A DNA stretch of 64,000 bases from Hellea balneolensis DSM 19091 (GTDB lineage: Bacteria > Pseudomonadota > Alphaproteobacteria > Caulobacterales > Maricaulaceae), in the NCBI RefSeq assembly GCF_000428525.1, contig NZ_AUAC01000007.1, positions 62,001-126,000 of the forward strand, written 5' to 3'. Shown here piece by piece: positions 17,586 through 26,445 of the stretch; the stretch's first letter is position 1; each line of letters starts with the position of its first letter. The position numbers were made by a program, and so were the translations under genes. The notes under the pieces were generated by a model that did not search any database, had not been told where the DNA came from, and was given only the letters and a program-made list of their open reading frames with translations.

Positions 17586-18899
17586 ATGAAAAACCTTCTT
17601 CTTACTTCCGCCATTATCTTAGTCGCCGCTTGCAGTCCTGCTGAGCAGGTGACGACTGAAGAGCCCGTCAAAGCCGAAGCCGTTGAATATTCATTAAATC
17701 AAGCCGGGGAAGACTTCGTTAAATTGGCCTTGCGTATGGGCCAAGTCGATAGTGACTATGTAGATGCTTATAGCGGGCCCAAAGATTGGCGGGAGGCCAT
17801 AAAGGATACGCAAGTTGACCCGGCGAACCTTACAAAAGATATTGAAGACCTTCGAAGACGTATCGGAATACTGGATATTGAGCCTTCTGAAGACATACGC
17901 CGTAAAAATTTGATGAAGCTCCTTCGCGCTATGGCGGTTCGCCTAGATGTGGTGACAGGGAAGCCCGTCTCATTTGATAAAGAAGTTTCAGATATCTATG
18001 ACGTAAAGCCGCCGCGTTATGATTTGTCAGACTATGATGCCGTTTTGGCCGAATTAGACGCCATTGTTCCCGGCGATGGGAGTGTTGCCGAGCAAGTGAA
18101 TAACTTCCGAAATAAATTCGCAATCCCTAAGGATAAATTAAAACCTGTATTTGACCGTGCGATCGCAGAATGTCGTGCCAGAACATCTGTTTATTTTGAG
18201 TTGCCGGAGACTGAGAAATTCACAATGGAATTTGTGACGGATAAAAGTTGGTCAGGCTATAATTATTACCAAGGCAATTATGAAAGCCTTATTCAAATCA
18301 ATACTGATTTTCCGATTACCATAGACCGTGCTGTCGATTTGGGTTGTCATGAGGGATATCCGGGCCATCACGTCTGGAATTTGTTCATTGAGCGCGAGCT
18401 TGTCAGAAAACGGGATTGGATTGAGTATAGTGTAAATCCGCTTTTCGGTCCTTTTGGCCCTCTCGCGGAAGGTTCAGGAAATTTTGGGATCGGACTTGCT
18501 TTTCCAGGCGAGGAGAAAATGGCTTTTGAGAAAGAGGTCTTATTTCCAATGGCGGGTCTGGACACATCTGAGGCCGAATTATTTGAGCGTGTCTTAAAAT
18601 TAGAAAGCCAATTATCTCACGCCACAAATGACATTGCGCGTCGTTACTTGGACGGGGACCTCACCAAAGATGAGGCTGTGCCCCTTATTCAAAAATACTA
18701 TCTGCAAAGCCGCGAGAAATCGGAGCAGCGTCTGCGTTTTATCGAAAAATATCGTGGTTATGTCATAAATTATAATATCGGACAGGATATTGTGCGCAGT
18801 TATGTGCAAGATGCTGGCGATACGCCCGAGGCGCAATGGACAGCTTTTCGTGATATGCTTACAATTCCACTGACCCCGGGTGATTTGCAGAAACGTTAA
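17586..18899 (+). CDS. DUF885 family lipoprotein, putative metallopeptidase
   Basis: A DUF885 protein, a family thought to contain zinc-dependent peptidases. A lipobox, VAAC, follows a short signal peptide, so it is probably a periplasmic lipoprotein. The putative metal site HEGYPGHH is intact near residue 254, with a downstream glutamate in EGSGNFGIGLAFPGEE. At 437 residues it is shorter than the roughly 600 residues of many family members. The gene begins 25 bases after mgtE and may be read through from it. The substrate is unknown. Confidence 0.85.
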   Translation: MKNLLLTSAIILVAACSPAEQVTTEEPVKAEAVEYSLNQAGEDFVKLALRMGQVDSDYVDAYSGPKDWREAIKDTQVDPANLTKDIEDLRRRIGILDIEPSEDIRRKNLMKLLRAMAVRLDVVTGKPVSFDKEVSDIYDVKPPRYDLSDYDAVLAELDAIVPGDGSVAEQVNNFRNKFAIPKDKLKPVFDRAIAECRARTSVYFELPETEKFTMEFVTDKSWSGYNYYQGNYESLIQINTDFPITIDRAVDLGCHEGYPGHHVWNLFIERELVRKRDWIEYSVNPLFGPFGPLAEGSGNFGIGLAFPGEEKMAFEKEVLFPMAGLDTSEAELFERVLKLESQLSHATNDIARRYLDGDLTKDEAVPLIQKYYLQSREKSEQRLRFIEKYRGYVINYNIGQDIVRSYVQDAGDTPEAQWTAFRDMLTIPLTPGDLQKR

Positions 18900-18977
18900 T
18901 CTTCTTTAGGCTTCTTTAACCCTAACATAGTTCAGCCGACTTTATCCCCATGACGAATTACACGCGCCTATTCCCTT

Positions 18978-18994
18978 CTGGCGCGAGTTTTGCA
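18978..18994 (+). promoter_or_regulatory. Sigma-54 (RpoN) -24/-12 promoter of spmX
   Basis: CTGGCGCG (18978-18985), four bases, then TTGCA (18990-18994) matches the sigma-54 consensus YTGGCACG-N4-TTGCW with one mismatch and the exact spacing. The start site would be about 12 bases downstream, leaving a leader of about 35 bases before spmX. In Caulobacter spmX is transcribed by sigma-54 with the activator TacA, so the match is in the expected place. Confidence 0.8.
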
Positions 18995-19039
18995 CTCATC
19001 CATTCCTAAGAACTAACTTTGTAATGGATTGGGACGAAA

Positions 19040-20359
19040 ATGGGTCGTCAATTTAATATATCAGATATGGGCCTTAAGCTTATCAAGGCTTATGAAGGCT
19101 TTCGTCCTGTAGATCGCACACTTGTGTCGGGACAACGTGTCGTAGGTTATGGTCACCGCCTAATGGATGATAAAGCGGTCATGTTGTCTAAGTCAGAAGC
19201 AGAAAACATTTTGAAGGACGATCTTGCGCCCTTTATTGATATGATCAATGAAAATGTACATGCGCCGTTATCTCAGAGCCAATTTGATGCTTTAGTCTCA
19301 TTTGCTTACAATATTGGACCAAAAGCCTTTTTAGAATCTGATACACTCAGAGCGCTAAATAATGGGCGCCCTTTGGATGCGGCTAATGGCTTTGATATTT
19401 GGCGCAAATCTGAAATAGAAGGCAAAACCTATGTGGTTGATGCGCTTATGCGCCGCCGTACAGCTGAGAAAGCGTTGTTTTTACGGCCCGAAGGCCGCGC
19501 TTTAAGTGCGCCAAGGGTTGATCTGCCGCCAATTGAAGATGAGGCCGTCGCACTGCTCTCAACAGAAGATGCGCTGCCCGTTTTCACAGCTGATGATGCA
19601 GCTGGCGTTGTGACGAGCGCCCCATATTCTGCATCTGAAGTTCAAAATCGCCGCCGGGATGATGGCCCTTCAGGCCTTCTGATGCTGAGCGAGATTGCCG
19701 ATCAAGATGAAGGACGTGAAGACGATTATGATGCAGAAGAATTACCTTTCATTCCTGATACGACTAAAAATGTTATAGATGAAGACAAATTGGTTGAGGC
19801 TGCACGTCCGTCTCTGATTGCCGCGGAGGATGAAAAACTAAAAGACAGGTTGAATGCTTTGATCGAGGACGTAAAGTCTGATCAAAAAACAGCTGATACA
19901 GAGGACTGGCCGGATAGCCTCATCGACACTGATGCTCCCAAGAAAAATACAGATGCCAATATTATCCCATTCTCCATCGAAAAACAGGATGATGTTGTTA
20001 TCACGCCCGGTCTTTTAGACGAGAGTGACGTTGAGCGGACTGAAATTGACGCGCCCGTCATTGATAGTTTCGCAGAAGACGACGCGCTGCAACTGAGAAC
20101 GGATGATAGTGCAAGCCGCTATATTGATTTCAATGCACGTCCCGAAGACAATGTGACGGCGTCTACAATACCTTATATGATCATGATGTTTCTAGGCTCT
20201 ATTCTTTTTGGCGGGGGCATAGCCTTATGGCTTAAAAATAAGGGCGCGATGTTCGGAGACTTTGGTCCCATGCTAACGATGTGCGGTATTTTCATTGGGA
20301 CAATGATGTTGGCCGGAGCGCTATATTATGCGGCGAGGCAAAGTTTTAAGCGTTCATAA
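19040..20359 (+). CDS. spmX: SpmX-like polar muramidase, localisation factor
   Basis: The architecture matches Caulobacter SpmX, which gathers the kinase DivJ at the stalked pole and in some relatives directs stalk placement. An N-terminal GH24 (T4-lysozyme-like) domain covers about residues 8-155, with E19 in YEGFR at the catalytic glutamate position and VVGYGHRL in the active-site cleft. Residues 160-370 form a long acidic, disordered linker, less proline-rich than in Caulobacter. Two membrane helices close the protein (about 379-398 and 409-431). Length, 439 residues, is close to that of Caulobacter SpmX. The sigma-54 promoter just upstream supports the assignment. RBS GGGACG. No divJ gene is in this window. 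Confidence 0.88.
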   Translation: MGRQFNISDMGLKLIKAYEGFRPVDRTLVSGQRVVGYGHRLMDDKAVMLSKSEAENILKDDLAPFIDMINENVHAPLSQSQFDALVSFAYNIGPKAFLESDTLRALNNGRPLDAANGFDIWRKSEIEGKTYVVDALMRRRTAEKALFLRPEGRALSAPRVDLPPIEDEAVALLSTEDALPVFTADDAAGVVTSAPYSASEVQNRRRDDGPSGLLMLSEIADQDEGREDDYDAEELPFIPDTTKNVIDEDKLVEAARPSLIAAEDEKLKDRLNALIEDVKSDQKTADTEDWPDSLIDTDAPKKNTDANIIPFSIEKQDDVVITPGLLDESDVERTEIDAPVIDSFAEDDALQLRTDDSASRYIDFNARPEDNVTASTIPYMIMMFLGSILFGGGIALWLKNKGAMFGDFGPMLTMCGIFIGTMMLAGALYYAARQSFKRS

Positions 20360-20446
20360 ACCCTGTATTTCAAGATAATATTTAACCTATTGCGCTAAGA
20401 GTAGGACAATAATCTATGCGCATTTGCGCAAAACAAGGTGATTAAA

Positions 20447-21385
20447 ATGACATCTATGCTTAAAGATTGGACTGAAGCTCATTCAGCCCGGTTCCAAAAA
20501 GAAATTATGGCATTCGAGCATGGCCTGAAAGATACGGGTCTGTTCACTGACGAGGCCTTAATTGAATTACTTAATAAGCATCCCAAAAATATGCTAGATG
20601 TCTGTACAATGGGAGCTGCTGATAGTGAGCTTTACCCTAATAAATTTCAGACAGGTGACTTTCGGGATGTTGACGGGAAAGTTTTATTGGAAGCGGCCAA
20701 AGCTGGTAAAGTTTGGATCAATGTGCGCCGCGGTATGAATATTCACCCTGAATACAAAACTGTGCTTGATAAAATGTATGGCGGAATTGCGGAAGAAACC
20801 GGAAATAAAGCTTATAATGCAAATGGGGGTATATTGATTTCATCCCCGATTGCAAAAGTACCGTATCATTTCGACAAGACAGAAACGATCCTATGGCATG
20901 TCAGAGGTAAGAAGCGCATGTATTTATATCCTCTAACAGAAAAGTTTATTCCTGATCGGGCTTATGAGGCGACTTTACTAAGTCACTTAGAGGACGACCT
21001 GCCTTATAAACCGGACTTTGACAAGGATGCCACGATTGTCGATTTTGCAGAAGGACAAGCTTTGACATGGCCGCTTAACATGCCGCATCGCGTTGATAAT
21101 CAAACCTTTTGCGTGTCTGTAACAACAGAATATTCGACGAAAGAATCGGGCATGAAAAATGCTGCTATGATAGCAAATGCGACCTTGCGACACCGTTTTG
21201 GTATCGAGTCTAGTTACAGCAAGGCGGGCCCTGTAAATCGTCAGATAAAATCTGTTTTTGGCCGTGTTATTCGTAAAGCAGGTTTGGCTGCAAAAGCTGA
21301 TACTGTGGATATGGTTACGTTTAAAGTTGACCCTGATGCGCCGAATTACGTTGTAAATGTAGAACCTTATCAACGAGATTTTTAG
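20447..21385 (+). CDS. JmjC/cupin-like domain protein, putative Fe(II)/2-oxoglutarate oxygenase
   Basis: A double-stranded beta-helix protein that resembles JmjC-type oxygenases. The putative iron ligands are H141 and D143 in PYHFDKTETILW and H214 in WPLNMPHRVDN; the segment HVRGKKRMYLYP between them is typical of this class. The activity is inferred, not known; related alphaproteobacterial proteins are usually called cupin-like. The start is the ATG at 20447, with AAGG about eight bases upstream; a GTG three codons earlier overlaps that site. It follows spmX by 87 bases, with AT-rich sequence between that may hold its own promoter. Confidence 0.72.
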   Translation: MTSMLKDWTEAHSARFQKEIMAFEHGLKDTGLFTDEALIELLNKHPKNMLDVCTMGAADSELYPNKFQTGDFRDVDGKVLLEAAKAGKVWINVRRGMNIHPEYKTVLDKMYGGIAEETGNKAYNANGGILISSPIAKVPYHFDKTETILWHVRGKKRMYLYPLTEKFIPDRAYEATLLSHLEDDLPYKPDFDKDATIVDFAEGQALTWPLNMPHRVDNQTFCVSVTTEYSTKESGMKNAAMIANATLRHRFGIESSYSKAGPVNRQIKSVFGRVIRKAGLAAKADTVDMVTFKVDPDAPNYVVNVEPYQRDF

Positions 21386-21430
21386 GCCCTAGACTGGCCT
21401 AGATCGAGGTTTAGCCCGTATGTAGAGAAC

Positions 21431-21865
21431 ATGACTCTGCATATGCAAAAGCTCTCAGTCGGTTCTGAATCCATTGCAACCTTAGCGGATTGGCAGAAAC
21501 TTGTTGTGAGGCGCCGTAAGAAGCGGGGCCTGTCTCCTTATCATGAGCATGTCACGCGGATGTTTCCTAAACAGGTCGAAGCCTTATTAGATAGCGGATC
21601 TATTTATTGGGTTATTAAAGGGCTAATTCAATGCCGTAATGAGATTGTGGCGCTTGATCAGGTGCAAACGCAAGATGGCCGAAAAGCGTGTTCCATTCTC
21701 ATGTCACCTAAACTCATCCCCGTTGTGCCAACGCCAAAGCGACCTTTTCAGGGGTGGCGATATTTAAAGCCTGAAGATGCGCCTGCGGACCTGGGCGAAA
21801 TTGGCGGAGCAAATGATTTGCCGCCTGAGCTACGGGCCAAGCTTGCAAATCTCGGTGCTTGGTAG
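21431..21865 (+). CDS. DUF1489 family protein
   Basis: A small cytosolic protein of the DUF1489 family, found almost only in Alphaproteobacteria, with no known function. The recognisable segments are SIYWVIKGLIQCRNEIVALD, the proline-rich PTPKRPFQGWRYLKPEDAPADL, and an ending with DLPPELRAKLANLGAW. Length, 144 residues, is normal for the family. A start four codons later is possible; the RBS is weak (AGAG). A strong bidirectional terminator follows 20 bases after the stop. Confidence 0.85.
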   Translation: MTLHMQKLSVGSESIATLADWQKLVVRRRKKRGLSPYHEHVTRMFPKQVEALLDSGSIYWVIKGLIQCRNEIVALDQVQTQDGRKACSILMSPKLIPVVPTPKRPFQGWRYLKPEDAPADLGEIGGANDLPPELRAKLANLGAW

Positions 21866-21885
21866 GCATAAAAAGCTCCACAAAA

Positions 21886-21910
21886 AAAGCCTCGGCGAAA
21901 CCGAGGCTTT
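21886..21910. terminator. Bidirectional intrinsic terminator
   Basis: AAAGCCTCGG and CCGAGGCTTT form a perfect 10-bp stem around a five-base loop, with an A run before it. It lies between the ends of the convergent DUF1489 and TonB receptor genes and can serve both. Confidence 0.88.
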
Positions 21911-21932
21911 CAAACTTAAGTCTTAAGACCGC

Positions 21933-24782
21933 TTAGAATGTATAGCGGGCTTTGACGTAATATTGACCACCTGCAAAACCAATCGGTGAGGCTTCAGGAT
22001 AAAGCTGACCAGAGCCACCTTGTCCTGGATTCTCATCAGGATAGTTATCAAACAAGTTGTTGGCACCGATCATCAGTTCAACACCTTCATAAACTTCGGC
22101 ACCGATTTCAGCATCGATGAGGATTTCTGAACCGACGTCAAAGCCGTTTCCGCTGTCAAACCATGAACCATAATAGTTGGCGCGAACCATGCCATTCCAC
22201 ATACCTTGTGAATGCAGAAGCGTGGCAGAGCCTTTCACATTTGGCAGAAGATCTTCAAGAGCACGGATGCGTGTGTCTGAAATTGGGGTTGGAAGGACCA
22301 CTTCTGTATCTGTCCAGTTTGCTGCTACGATAAAGGTTGAATCGCCTCCAGCCATTTCGAACTTATAATCACCGCGAACGTCAATACCTTGTGTTTTAGT
22401 ATCAAAACTATTCGAGAAGAAGCGGAATTGGGCCAAATCGTCGAGACCCAAAAAGTCCTGACGATTAATTGTGCCGTTACCATCAAGTTCGGCAATTGCC
22501 CCGCTTATTGAGTCCGCCGTGGCGCCTGCAAACTGTAGAGCTTCAAGGAAGTCAACATTGGCACCTAGTGCGACACGGTCGTCAACCTTGATATTGAAGT
22601 AATCAACTGTCCAGTTAAATCCACCTGTATCAAAAGCTACGCCAAGTGAAATGTTACGTGCGTCTTCAGCACCAAGCGTCGGACGATCGCCCGTTGAAGC
22701 GATGAAGTCAGCCGCCAATTGTCCAGCCGCCGTGTTGAGCGGTAAGGTACCTTGGTCAACAAGAACGCCATTAACGTTCTGTGTTGTCACATTCGTAATA
22801 TTGGCTTGGCCAGCTGTTGGAGCATGGAAACCAGTTGAATATGTTCCGCGAACGCGAACATTGTCGTTGATTTTATAAAGCGCTGCAAGCTTGTAGTTTA
22901 GAGTGTCTCCAAAGCTAGAGTAATCTTCGTAACGAAGAGCAGCTTGAAGCGTCAAAGCGTCAGTTACATCGCCTTCAAGGTCAATATATCCCGCATAAGA
23001 GTCTTGCGAGTTTGATGAACTATTTGGGAAGCCACCAAAGCCGTTTGAGCTTGATGAGAAGCCTTGTCCAAAAGGGAAGGCTGGTGTTGAAACAGCCAAT
23101 GGCCCAAGTGCGAAAGAGTTTGAACCGCCTGCGTAGAGGTCAAATGTCTCTTTGCGATATTCAGCACCAAATCCGATGTTTAGGTCAGATGCCCATCCAT
23201 CCATTGCGATGCCATATCCAAAGTCAGCATTTACAATCGTTTCTTTCTGCTTTTGCCCACCAGGGATGAAATCACGAACAACTTCTGTATTGCCTGAGCC
23301 AGCGATCGGTCCAAGAGAGGCGTTGACAGTGTTATTAATAAAGAACTGAACTTCAGAAGAACCGTGCGTAACGGAAAGGTCATAAGACAAGCCGTTCCCG
23401 AAATCGAGATCACCGCGAATACCGGCACTCAAGCCAATGTCTTCAAGGTCTCCACCAAAGCGCGGCACAAATCCGCCTGGGATGGCTTCAACAAATGAAA
23501 AACAATTGTCGTCCGCGGTTACACTAGCAAGAATAGTGTCATCAGTGATCAGGCCGTCTGTTCCTGTTAAAGGGATACCTTGGGGACACACGCGTGGGTC
23601 AAGACCGGCTACGTTACCAACACGAACGGACGGACCGAATTCACCGGCTGCCAAGTTAGTTTGTGAAGGGGTACGGTCAAAAGTTCCGTCACCATTAGGA
23701 GTATAAACAACCTCTTGCCACTCTGTTCCATCAGCATCAAAGACCCACATATTTGAGTCATTATCAAAACTCACAGTGCGTGCTTCATTACCATTGGCGT
23801 TATTAACCGTTGGTCCACGATAAACGCCGCCGCGATTTGTTGGGTTACGGTAGAAGAAACCACCAGTTGTTGTACGTTCAGCATATGTACCAAAAGCGTA
23901 AAGCTCAGCGCTCTCATTTAGCTCGATACCTGTATTAATGGCGAGTTTGAGATCGTTCTCGACATCAGGCTGACCCCAATATTGAGTAAACTCATCTGTA
24001 TAGCTGTTGATCGTCCGAAAATCTGAAACGGCTGTATTACCAGCAGCAATCAAATTCGTAACGTCTGTTCTCGGAGCGGCGCGGACTGTACCGTCGGTAT
24101 CGCCATATTCACCAGAGATATTCACAAAACCTGCATCACCTAGCGGAAGGCCGACGTTACCTGCGATAGAGTAGTTGTCGCCGTCACCATCATACGTAGA
24201 GCCATATTTAACTTCGAATGATCCGCCTTCTGAGGCGTCTTTCAGGTCAAATCCGATAACACCGGCAATCGCGTCAGAACCGTATTGTGAAGACGCACCG
24301 TCGCGAAGGACTTGAACCTGCTTAAGCGCAATGGATGGAATAGAAGAGACGTCAACGCCTTGTGCGCCATCTGCAATACCGCCGCCTAGGAATGAAATAA
24401 CGGCGCCGCGGTGACGGCGTTTGCCGTTCACAAGAACAAGCGTGTTATCAGGTGATAGGCCGCGAAGGTTAGCTGGACGTACAATAGAGGCCGCATCAGA
24501 GATTGGCTGCGTGTTTACATTGTAGGATGGAAGCGCTGTGCGCAAAAGGTCCTGAACGTCATTGGCTGCGTTTTGCGTAAACTCAACACCTGAAATAACA
24601 TCAACAGGCGCTGGCGTATCCGCTGCTGATCTTGCTTGACGGCGCGTACCAATTGAGATGATTTCATCTTCGGCATTGAAGCCGTCTGATGTTTGGGCGT
24701 GGGCCGGAGCGGCCATTGCACCAGCAAGCATTGCGGCTGAAGCCGATACTGCGAGCGCGGATTTTAATGAAAAACGTTGCAT
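21933..24782 (-). CDS. TonB-dependent outer membrane receptor
   Basis: A large TonB-dependent receptor, 949 residues, that would import an unknown ligand across the outer membrane. The signal peptide ends AHAQ near residue 30. A TonB-box-like stretch and the plug domain follow (about 55-170), with LRGLSPDNTLVLVNGKRRH, VDVSSIPSIALKQVQVLRDGASSQYGSDAIAG as plug hallmarks. The rest is a beta-barrel that ends in the classic aromatic C terminus YVKARYTF. Several long aspartate/asparagine-rich loops suggest surface exposure. It stands alone between terminators, with a promoter region that holds two dyads. No periplasmic permease or sigma/anti-sigma pair is adjacent to hint at the substrate. Confidence 0.93.
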   Translation of the reverse strand: MQRFSLKSALAVSASAAMLAGAMAAPAHAQTSDGFNAEDEIISIGTRRQARSAADTPAPVDVISGVEFTQNAANDVQDLLRTALPSYNVNTQPISDAASIVRPANLRGLSPDNTLVLVNGKRRHRGAVISFLGGGIADGAQGVDVSSIPSIALKQVQVLRDGASSQYGSDAIAGVIGFDLKDASEGGSFEVKYGSTYDGDGDNYSIAGNVGLPLGDAGFVNISGEYGDTDGTVRAAPRTDVTNLIAAGNTAVSDFRTINSYTDEFTQYWGQPDVENDLKLAINTGIELNESAELYAFGTYAERTTTGGFFYRNPTNRGGVYRGPTVNNANGNEARTVSFDNDSNMWVFDADGTEWQEVVYTPNGDGTFDRTPSQTNLAAGEFGPSVRVGNVAGLDPRVCPQGIPLTGTDGLITDDTILASVTADDNCFSFVEAIPGGFVPRFGGDLEDIGLSAGIRGDLDFGNGLSYDLSVTHGSSEVQFFINNTVNASLGPIAGSGNTEVVRDFIPGGQKQKETIVNADFGYGIAMDGWASDLNIGFGAEYRKETFDLYAGGSNSFALGPLAVSTPAFPFGQGFSSSSNGFGGFPNSSSNSQDSYAGYIDLEGDVTDALTLQAALRYEDYSSFGDTLNYKLAALYKINDNVRVRGTYSTGFHAPTAGQANITNVTTQNVNGVLVDQGTLPLNTAAGQLAADFIASTGDRPTLGAEDARNISLGVAFDTGGFNWTVDYFNIKVDDRVALGANVDFLEALQFAGATADSISGAIAELDGNGTINRQDFLGLDDLAQFRFFSNSFDTKTQGIDVRGDYKFEMAGGDSTFIVAANWTDTEVVLPTPISDTRIRALEDLLPNVKGSATLLHSQGMWNGMVRANYYGSWFDSGNGFDVGSEILIDAEIGAEVYEGVELMIGANNLFDNYPDENPGQGGSGQLYPEASPIGFAGGQYYVKARYTF

Positions 24783-24845
24783 GAATTATCCTCTGAATGA
24801 TTTGCAAACTGGAGATCGTTTTGATCTAACAAACCTCCTATTGTT

Positions 24846-24916
24846 TTGTTCGAAATCGAACAAGCTGTTTGACACGCAATCTATATTTTGTTTCTATTGT
24901 GTGTCATATTTGACAC
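24846..24916 (-). promoter_or_regulatory. Promoter and operator region of the TonB receptor gene
   Basis: Read on the minus strand, ATGACA (24907-24902) and TATAGA (24885-24880) are spaced by 16 bases and form a plausible promoter. A perfect dyad GTGTCA-TATT-TGACAC (24901-24916) covers the -35 box, and a second dyad TTGTTCG-AAAT-CGAACAA (24846-24863) lies in the leader near +20. Both look like repressor or activator sites. Confidence 0.5.
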
Positions 24917-24998
24917 TGTTTTACGCTAGCAGCTTATAGTAAGGGCAAATTATGCTAATTTTGCGGCCTATTCGCATAAATATGGGGCATTTTATCCA

Positions 24999-25529
24999 GT
25001 GCTAGAGCTGAGAGCCGCAAAGACTTCTGATATTCCTGTTATCAAGACCCTCATGAACTTAGCCATTTCAGAGCTCCAAAAAGGCTTTTTAACAGACGCA
25101 CAAATACAAGCGTCTTTTGGGGCTATGGGGCTTGATACACTTCTCATTGAAGATGGCACTTATTTCTGCGTGATGGACGCCCTAGAGCTTGTGGGTTGTG
25201 GGGGGTGGTCTCGACGAGCAACGCTATATGGCGGTAATCACAGTGCGGGCCGTGATGCCAAAATCCTTAATCCTGAAATTGATCGCGCTCGGATCCGCGC
25301 GATGTACACCCATCCGGCACATATAAAGCGAGGGATTGGCAGGATGATAATAGACGCCTCAGAAACTGCGGCGAGGACTGAAGGGTTCAAGGCTTTGGAA
25401 ATGGCCGCAACCATGGCCGGTGTGCCGTTTTATTTAAAATGCGGCTACCATATAGAAAGTCAGTGGGAAGATACAAACGGAACTGTTCCTGTTCCATTGT
25501 GCACGATGGTAAAGAGCCTAATCCTATAA
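24999..25529 (+). CDS. GNAT family N-acetyltransferase
   Basis: A GNAT-fold acetyltransferase of 176 residues. The acetyl-CoA binding loop is read as HIKRGIGRMIIDASE, a match to the Q/RxxGxG/A motif. The upstream beta-bulge segment RIRAMYTHP and the C-terminal FYLKCGYH segment also fit. The acceptor substrate is unknown. The best start is a GTG, with only a weak upstream GGGG; no in-frame ATG precedes it. It is divergent from the TonB receptor gene, convergent with panC, and separated from panC by 35 bases. Confidence 0.85.
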   Translation: MLELRAAKTSDIPVIKTLMNLAISELQKGFLTDAQIQASFGAMGLDTLLIEDGTYFCVMDALELVGCGGWSRRATLYGGNHSAGRDAKILNPEIDRARIRAMYTHPAHIKRGIGRMIIDASETAARTEGFKALEMAATMAGVPFYLKCGYHIESQWEDTNGTVPVPLCTMVKSLIL

Positions 25530-25564
25530 TTGACAAGGCTGTGGCAATTGTCTGGAAAGACGCC

Positions 25565-26434
25565 TTATTTTGATTTGGCTTTAACTGGGAAATTATCAAT
25601 CAACCTTACGCCCCGGCAATGGGCTGCCACTAATAATCTAGCAGGGCCGTTTAAAACGCCGCCTTCCAACACTGTAAGAGAGTTCGGACTTCTGACTTCA
25701 ACATAATCAACCGAGCTGAACCCTGCCGCTAATAATGCCTTCTTTGACCTATCCACGGCCAAATCCACATTTTCACCTTTTGACATTTGCAGTGCGCAAG
25801 AGCGCATGATTTCATTGAGCCGCCTGGCAACTTTTAGCCCTTCTGTATCAAAATATTTATTGCGAGATGAGAGAGCCAGACCGTGTTCGTCTCTGGCTAT
25901 TTTAGCGCCAACTATATTTATCGGCATATCGAGGTCCTCTACAAGCCGCCGAATAGTTGCGAGCTGTTGATAATCCTTTTCGCCAAAAATAGCATAATCT
26001 GGCGCGACGCGATTGAGCAGTTTTGTAACTACCAAAGCCACGCCGTCAAAAAAGGTCGGGCGGTGATCCGTCTCCAGCCCTTCGGCAACGCCGCCAACTT
26101 TGATTTTTGTGGCGTGATGAACATTATACATTGAGGATGGCTTGGGAATATAAACAACATCCGCGCCTTCGGCTTTCAGTAAGGCGACATCATGCTTTTC
26201 TGTACGGGGATAGGCGTCAAAGTCCTCGCCGGGCGCGAATTGTGTCGGGTTCACATAGATCGACGCAATAACACGGTCAGCTTTCTTTTTGGCCAAGCGA
26301 ATAAGGCTCATATGTCCATCATGGAGCGCGCCCATTGTCGGTACAAATGCGGTTGTTTCGCCGTGCCCTCGATATTCCCAGACCTGGCCTCTTATACCCC
26401 GTTCAGAGCGAATGATGTTGATAGTTTCAGCCAT
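25565..26434 (-). CDS. panC: Pantothenate synthetase
   Basis: PanC joins pantoate and beta-alanine with ATP in the cytosol to make pantothenate, the precursor of coenzyme A. The HIGH-like nucleotidyltransferase motif is GALHDGHM, preceded by FVPTMG. Other family segments are SIYVNPTQFAPGEDFDAYPRT, FGEKDYQQ and ALSSRNKY. Length, 289 residues, is standard. The start is supported by AGAGGC upstream. It lies 11 bases after a carboxypeptidase gene on the same strand, so it may be read through from it; no panB is in the window. Confidence 0.95.
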   Translation of the reverse strand: MAETINIIRSERGIRGQVWEYRGHGETTAFVPTMGALHDGHMSLIRLAKKKADRVIASIYVNPTQFAPGEDFDAYPRTEKHDVALLKAEGADVVYIPKPSSMYNVHHATKIKVGGVAEGLETDHRPTFFDGVALVVTKLLNRVAPDYAIFGEKDYQQLATIRRLVEDLDMPINIVGAKIARDEHGLALSSRNKYFDTEGLKVARRLNEIMRSCALQMSKGENVDLAVDRSKKALLAAGFSSVDYVEVRSPNSLTVLEGGVLNGPARLLVAAHCRGVRLIDNFPVKAKSK

Positions 26435-26445
26435 TTGATTGCCTC

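Noticed and set aside
20416-20430. TGCGC-ATTT-GCGCA hairpin after spmX
   Set aside because: The stem is short with only four A bases after it and no T tract, so I do not call it a terminator.
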